A stretch of 60,000 nucleotides of DNA, taken from Symsagittifera roscoffensis (Eukaryota > Xenacoelomorpha > Acoela > Convolutidae). The stretch lies in NCBI RefSeq assembly GCF_963678635.1, contig NC_087063.1, positions 40,998,759 through 41,058,758 of the forward strand, in the 5' to 3' direction. The notes beneath the pieces are model-generated. The model ran no database searches. It was not told the DNA's origin and saw nothing but the letters and a program-made list of their open reading frames with translations. Shown here in pieces: positions 56,225 through 60,000 of the stretch; positions within the stretch are counted from its first letter, which is position 1, and the number at the start of each line of letters is the position of its first letter. A program made the translations under genes and the position numbers.

Positions 56225-57040
56225 AAACATCCCATCATACTTGATGGTCATCAACCGTTAGTGAAATTATTTGTAAATCATCTGCACCGTAAACATGAGC
56301 ATCAATCTATGGACTATCTACGTTCCGGCATCCAGTTGGATTATGCCATTGTAAAATTAGGATCTCTACTTTGCAGCATTGAACTTAATTGCATGATTTG
56401 TCGTGAGCGGAAGGTAAAAACCGTTATACCGTTAAAGTCTGAACAGCCAGTCGAGCGTTTAAAATACCGCCAGTTGCCGTTCAAATACTGCGGTGTAGAC
56501 CGCTTTGGACCCTTCTATGTAACGATTCGCCAGATTTCCGAGAAACTTTTGGCATTTCCCCCCTTGTTTGACCACAAGAGCCATCCACATATAAGTTATT
56601 CCTTCAACGGATGCTAGCTTTTGCGTAATGGGAGTAGCAAGGTTGATCACTAGGCGTGAAACCCCAGCAACTATTTGGTCTGACAATGGAACGAACTCTG
56701 TCGGCGCAGAGAAAGAGCTTCTTCTGTGTAATCGAGCGTGGAATGACCTCGCACCCGTCTTCCATGTATATAAAGGTAATAAATGGAAATACAACCCTCC
56801 CCTCCATCAGCTCCACTCAATGGTGGCTCGTGGAAACGGCTTGTACGTAGTTGCATGAGAGTGTTCTACTCGATACTCACACCTCGCAAAGAGACTGATG
56901 AAATTCTTTAGACATATTTTTGACATGTTGAACCGTCTTTGAGTGCACGTCATCTTACACCTGTTAGCAGCGACCCAAATGAACCTGAGGCACTTATGCC
57001 AAACCATTTGTTATTTGGACAGTATTCTGTGAGTTTTCCT
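56225..57040 (+). pseudogene. BEL/Pao integrase
   Basis: 56261-56617 shows the H2C2 zinc-binding part (NHLHRKHEH...CMICRERK) and the start of the core (CGVDRFGPFYV, first catalytic Asp). A frame change leads to RRETPATIWSDNGTN (second Asp). Another frame gives GGSWKRLVRSC, and the end has SSDPNEPEALMPNHLLFG, the usual end of the Pao integrase. Several frameshifts make it inactive. Confidence 0.75.
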
Positions 57041-57078
57041 TCAGTAGCAAAAACCGCAAGCGCTACCTCCGCCCAAAT

Positions 57079-57707
57079 TTAAAACTGGAGCTATGAATGC
57101 AGTAAAAGCAAAGCCAAATAAGAACACTTGGCCGAGCGGTCTAAGCTGAGTCCAAATCTGGTTCGTGCCCCCCTAGGTTCGAGTCATTATTCCCCGCCCC
57201 CCAAAGCCATATGGCCTTTCAGTTGTAAACAGGGAAAGGGTTCGGTTACCTCATTTTACTATTTTTACGTATTAGTTATCTAATAGTTATGCAAAAATTA
57301 CGTAATAAAAACTTAATGGTGTAAAATTTACGAAAGCTCGTATACCGAGCTCGTCTGAACATAAAACGTGAAATAAATCGATTTCGACCTTGTCTGACCT
57401 CGAAAAAAAACAGGTTTTTGGCTGCTAAGTTTTGTGTTTGCTGTCAACTATTGCTGCTAAAATTATGTACGATTACTGTTGCTTATATGCTCTGTAAACT
57501 TATATGCTCTGTTCTTATTTTATGGTTTTGTTACGACACATAATCACGCAGTTTTCGTTGTTTTTCCAATAAATTGGATTGAAAGTAATTTATTCAACCC
57601 GGTGTTTTCATACTATACCTGAGAGCATTTGTTAGTCAACCGATCTATGATCCGATCTACCCCCCTACAGACCCGATCAACCGGACAGACCCGTAGTAGT
57701 AGAAACA
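57079..57707 (+). repeat. 3' LTR of the BEL/Pao element, with tRNA-like segment
   Basis: Matches the 5' LTR, and keeps an AATAAA at 57567 that is mutated in the 5' LTR. 57123-57182 reads TTGGCCGAGCGGTCTAAGC (A-box-like) and, about 40 bp on, TAGGTTCGAGTC (B-box-like). The 5' LTR keeps only fragments of this segment, accounting for most of the length difference. Confidence 0.8.
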
Positions 57708-58155
57708 TCCTAAGACAAAAGGATTTCTAACTGTTTTTTAAAGCTAACTGAATCAACAAAGTGCATTGAATTTAGCAGCCAGAATTACAACTTAATTTTA
57801 AGACATTATTTTTATGATTAAGTAATTTGGTTCACTGATCTGATAATTTACTGAAACTTTGATCTATTGAATGCACCTTTTAAATTTTTAGTTTGAAACT
57901 GGAACCGAAGCCGCACCTGATATAGTTCCAAATAAAGGCTGCTCATTTGCTATTTAAGTTAGGAGTTAATTGAACTCTTAATGTCATATTTTAAAGTTTG
58001 GACTATCCTCAATACTTGATTAACCTGTAGTTTGAATAACACTCAAAAAGTAAACAAAGCCGTGACAACTGGTTGCAATTCATTTAGTTTAAGCTCCGCT
58101 CAAACCAGAAACAGTCCTCTAATTTTAAGAAAAAATATTCATCAAACTTATTATT
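57708..58155. other. Upstream region of the second lipocalin gene
   Basis: AT-rich. No clear TATA box or repeat recognised. Confidence 0.3.
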
Positions 58156-59801
58156 ATGAGCTTGAAACTAGCCGTTTGCACTATTCTGGCTCTGCATGTG
58201 GCCACGTCTTTGGCTGGTGTACTGAAACTGACCAAAACCAGCTTGAATGAAGATGACCCGTGTCCGCACTACTCTCCGATGGGTAACTTCAACTTGAGTG
58301 CGTTCCTGGGAGTCTGGCATGAGATCGAGAGATACCCCAATGACATTGAGAAGCAGGACTACTGTGTCGTCACCCAATACCACATCATTGGGCCTGATGT
58401 CTTAGGTGATACTCTACAATTTATGTTTATGTTCAAACATTTAATATACTTCCAGTAGCTTCGGAAAAAGTATGCGTAAAGTTGTACGAATGATTTCAAT
58501 TTTATAGTGTGGAAAAATCATTCTGTGAAAAAACATTTTTGTGCTAAAAGTTATTTTTAAGAATTCTGTTACGTTGATCATTTTTAGACCATAAAAAATA
58601 TTTCAATTTGCCTTTTTAAATTGGACAAACTATTTTAAAAAACAGCCAATGTTTTGTGTAGAAAAAAAAGCCAGTTATCATTTTTGAGGCTTTTTTGATA
58701 TTCTAAACAGTTATATTTTAAAAATTTGCATGGGAATGATTATGAGGACATGGGAACACTTTCACTTGTTATATTGGATACATCCCTGATCTGACTTCTA
58801 ATAAATCAGTATATATGATATCAGCCATGGAATGAGGACACTTGGCATGTCGTCCTCTCAGACAGATTATAGCACTTAAACAGTCAAGTCAAGACATATC
58901 GACGCCCTCATCCTTCATATATTGCCCCGCTATATTACCCTCCTTACGATCCAATATGATAGAATTATTTGAGCTTTTTATATATCTAAATCTTCTGTTA
59001 AACTCAAAATCTGTTGAGCTTTTTTATTCATCGAAACCTCTTTTCTCTCTATAAACCAGCATAATTTTTATGTTTTCATTTTCTTAAGCTTTTCATCAAT
59101 ACGACTGCAGTAATAATATGCCTGGATTAAAAGTTGACCCTTTTTGACCTTTTCTTGTTTCAGGCACCCGCCTAAGTGTGAACATGACCTTCACCAGAGA
59201 CGGACAGCCTCTGGCGGGGGAGCTGATCGGCACTTACCTCAATGGGGACACCACTGCTGAATTCGTGATTGAGCCCGCCCTGAACCCGAACATAGTGTTC
59301 ATCGATACCGACTACACAAGTTATGCCCTGCAGTATAGCTGCGAGAACAAAGAGTCAAAGGGAAAAGTGGAGAGCGCCTTCATATTCTGTAAGTATTTTG
59401 TTCGTGTGGAATATGGCTCAATGATTGGTTCTTTCAAATGATACTCGCAAAAATAACGTTTAATGGCAATTAAGAAAACAAATGTACTGAATGAAAAAAT
59501 TTTAAAGACTCTCTTTCGAGCAAGTTCTTACAGCAATTTCTTAACAAATAATAAAACCTAAGAACGACAAATAAGTTCTATATTTTTTTATTGTTTTTGG
59601 TTACAAGATTGCATAGAACCGCGATTATATTTTCTCGTTTGGTTAAAAAGTCTATCAAGAGTTTTCGGTTTAGCGAGGACCGAAACCCTTCCTGCAGACA
59701 CGATCACTCAACTGAAGCAACAATTCACCGCATTGGGATCGGATATCTCTCAGTTCGAGGAGCCAGAACACATTAACTGCCCAGTACCCACGGCAAAATA
59801 A
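58156..59801 (+). CDS. ApoD/Lazarillo-type secreted lipocalin, paralogue, three exons
   Basis: The exons are 58156-58405, 59164-59388 and 59674-59801 (TAA). Both introns are GT-AG and phase 1, at the same places as in the gene at 44506. The product is again 200 residues. It has a signal peptide (MSLKLAVCTILALHVATSLA), GVW motif 1 at 52-54 in FLGVWHEIERYPND, motif 2 in FIDTDYTSYALQYSC and motif 3 in SRTETLPADTITQL. The C-terminus FEEPEHINCPVP closely matches FEEPQHTNCAVP of the other gene. NMT (90-92) is a shared glycosylation site. The common exon plan and motifs show that the two arose by gene duplication; their amino-acid divergence shows that this is much older than the 1755-bp block duplication. 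Secretion and carriage of a hydrophobic ligand are inferred from the family. Confidence 0.9.
58406..59163. other. Intron 1 of the second lipocalin gene
   Basis: 758 bp against 269 bp in the paralogue. Short direct segments with GAGGACA(T/C)(G/T)GG near 58742 and 58835 suggest an inserted fragment, of unknown class. Confidence 0.35.
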
Positions 59802-60000
59802 ACTCAATAACTTATTATTAATAGTTAGATATTTACTCGATAGTTTCATGACATCTATTTAATTCTGATCAGAGATTGTTAATTGTCATCCAAGACTTTT
59901 GCCATTTTACAATGTATTATCGGAGTAGCTTAAAATTGTTGTTACGACCATTGAAAATGGGAGCAACTTTGTCTTCGAGCAGGGGCGGATTTAGATGGGG
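59802..60000. other. 3' flank of the second lipocalin gene
   Basis: AT-rich. No canonical AATAAA is seen in the remaining 199 bp. Confidence 0.3.

Larger units (their letters stand above)
49090..57707 (+). mobile_element. BEL/Pao LTR retrotransposon, nearly full length, decayed
   Basis: Two LTRs (about 49090-49672 and 57079-57707) flank 7.4 kb. In order the interior shows a coiled-coil gag region, a DUF1759-like gag core, zinc knuckles, a degenerate protease region, reverse transcriptase with YMDD, the Pao-specific A17/RNase H region with NPAD.GTRG, and an integrase with a zinc-binding and a core domain. The order protease-RT-RNase H-integrase and the motifs are diagnostic for BEL/Pao. Every domain is broken by stops or frame changes, so it is dead. 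The LTRs are roughly 80-85% alike by eye, which indicates age. No target duplication can be seen. Confidence 0.9.

Noticed and set aside
57123-57182. Functional tRNA gene in the 3' LTR
   Set aside because: The A- and B-box-like parts are present, but no proper acceptor stem or anticodon arm can be paired by eye.

Overview
The window is animal nuclear DNA: AT-rich, gene-poor and dominated by non-coding repeats, with spliced genes whose GT-AG exon junctions can be followed by eye. The genes are bilaterian-type families: a TMF1-like golgin, an AMPK gamma-like CBS protein, an arylalkylamine N-acetyltransferase-like GNAT enzyme and ApoD/Lazarillo-type lipocalins. The mobile elements are BEL/Pao, an RTE-like LINE and several short elements with 8-bp target duplications. 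An invertebrate is likely; the sequence alone does not let me name the phylum. Exons are visibly richer in G+C than the introns and spacers.

Layout. 1-5720 is a higher-order tandem satellite (about 1.05 kb units made of 300-400 bp monomers) that decays to the right. 6658-11596 (+) holds the last three exons of a TMF1-like gene, with a 170-bp satellite in one intron. 12300-18160 is a nest of non-coding inverted-repeat elements: a 440-bp hAT-like MITE, a 1.35-kb element packed with GCGGAATCC palindromes, an element that splits a tRNA-like sequence, and an element packed with AAATCGATTT. 18196-19475 is a decayed LINE whose endonuclease and reverse-transcriptase parts lie in opposite orientation. 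19900-25970 holds copies of a roughly 550-bp hairpin-bearing repeat, a 160-bp satellite and spacer. 26034-26254 is a second 8-bp-TSD MITE. 26770-27477 (-) is the last coding exon of the AMPK gamma-like gene. 31315-32371 is another inverted-repeat element. 32756-37188 (+) is a three-exon GNAT gene whose large intron carries more of these elements.

40433-45667 is a lipocalin locus in which a 1755-bp promoter-plus-exon-1 block occurs twice. The first copy is cut off inside intron 1 and followed by an unrecognised ORF broken by one TGA. The second copy continues into a complete three-exon gene. 48380-48822 is a third 8-bp-TSD MITE. 49090-57707 is a degenerate but nearly full-length BEL/Pao retrotransposon with two LTRs. 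58156-59801 (+) is another complete lipocalin gene with the same exon structure.

The genes do not form a pathway; the lipocalins are a local paralogue cluster. The most unusual feature is the set of foldback-like non-coding elements, each packed with its own short, mostly palindromic motif.
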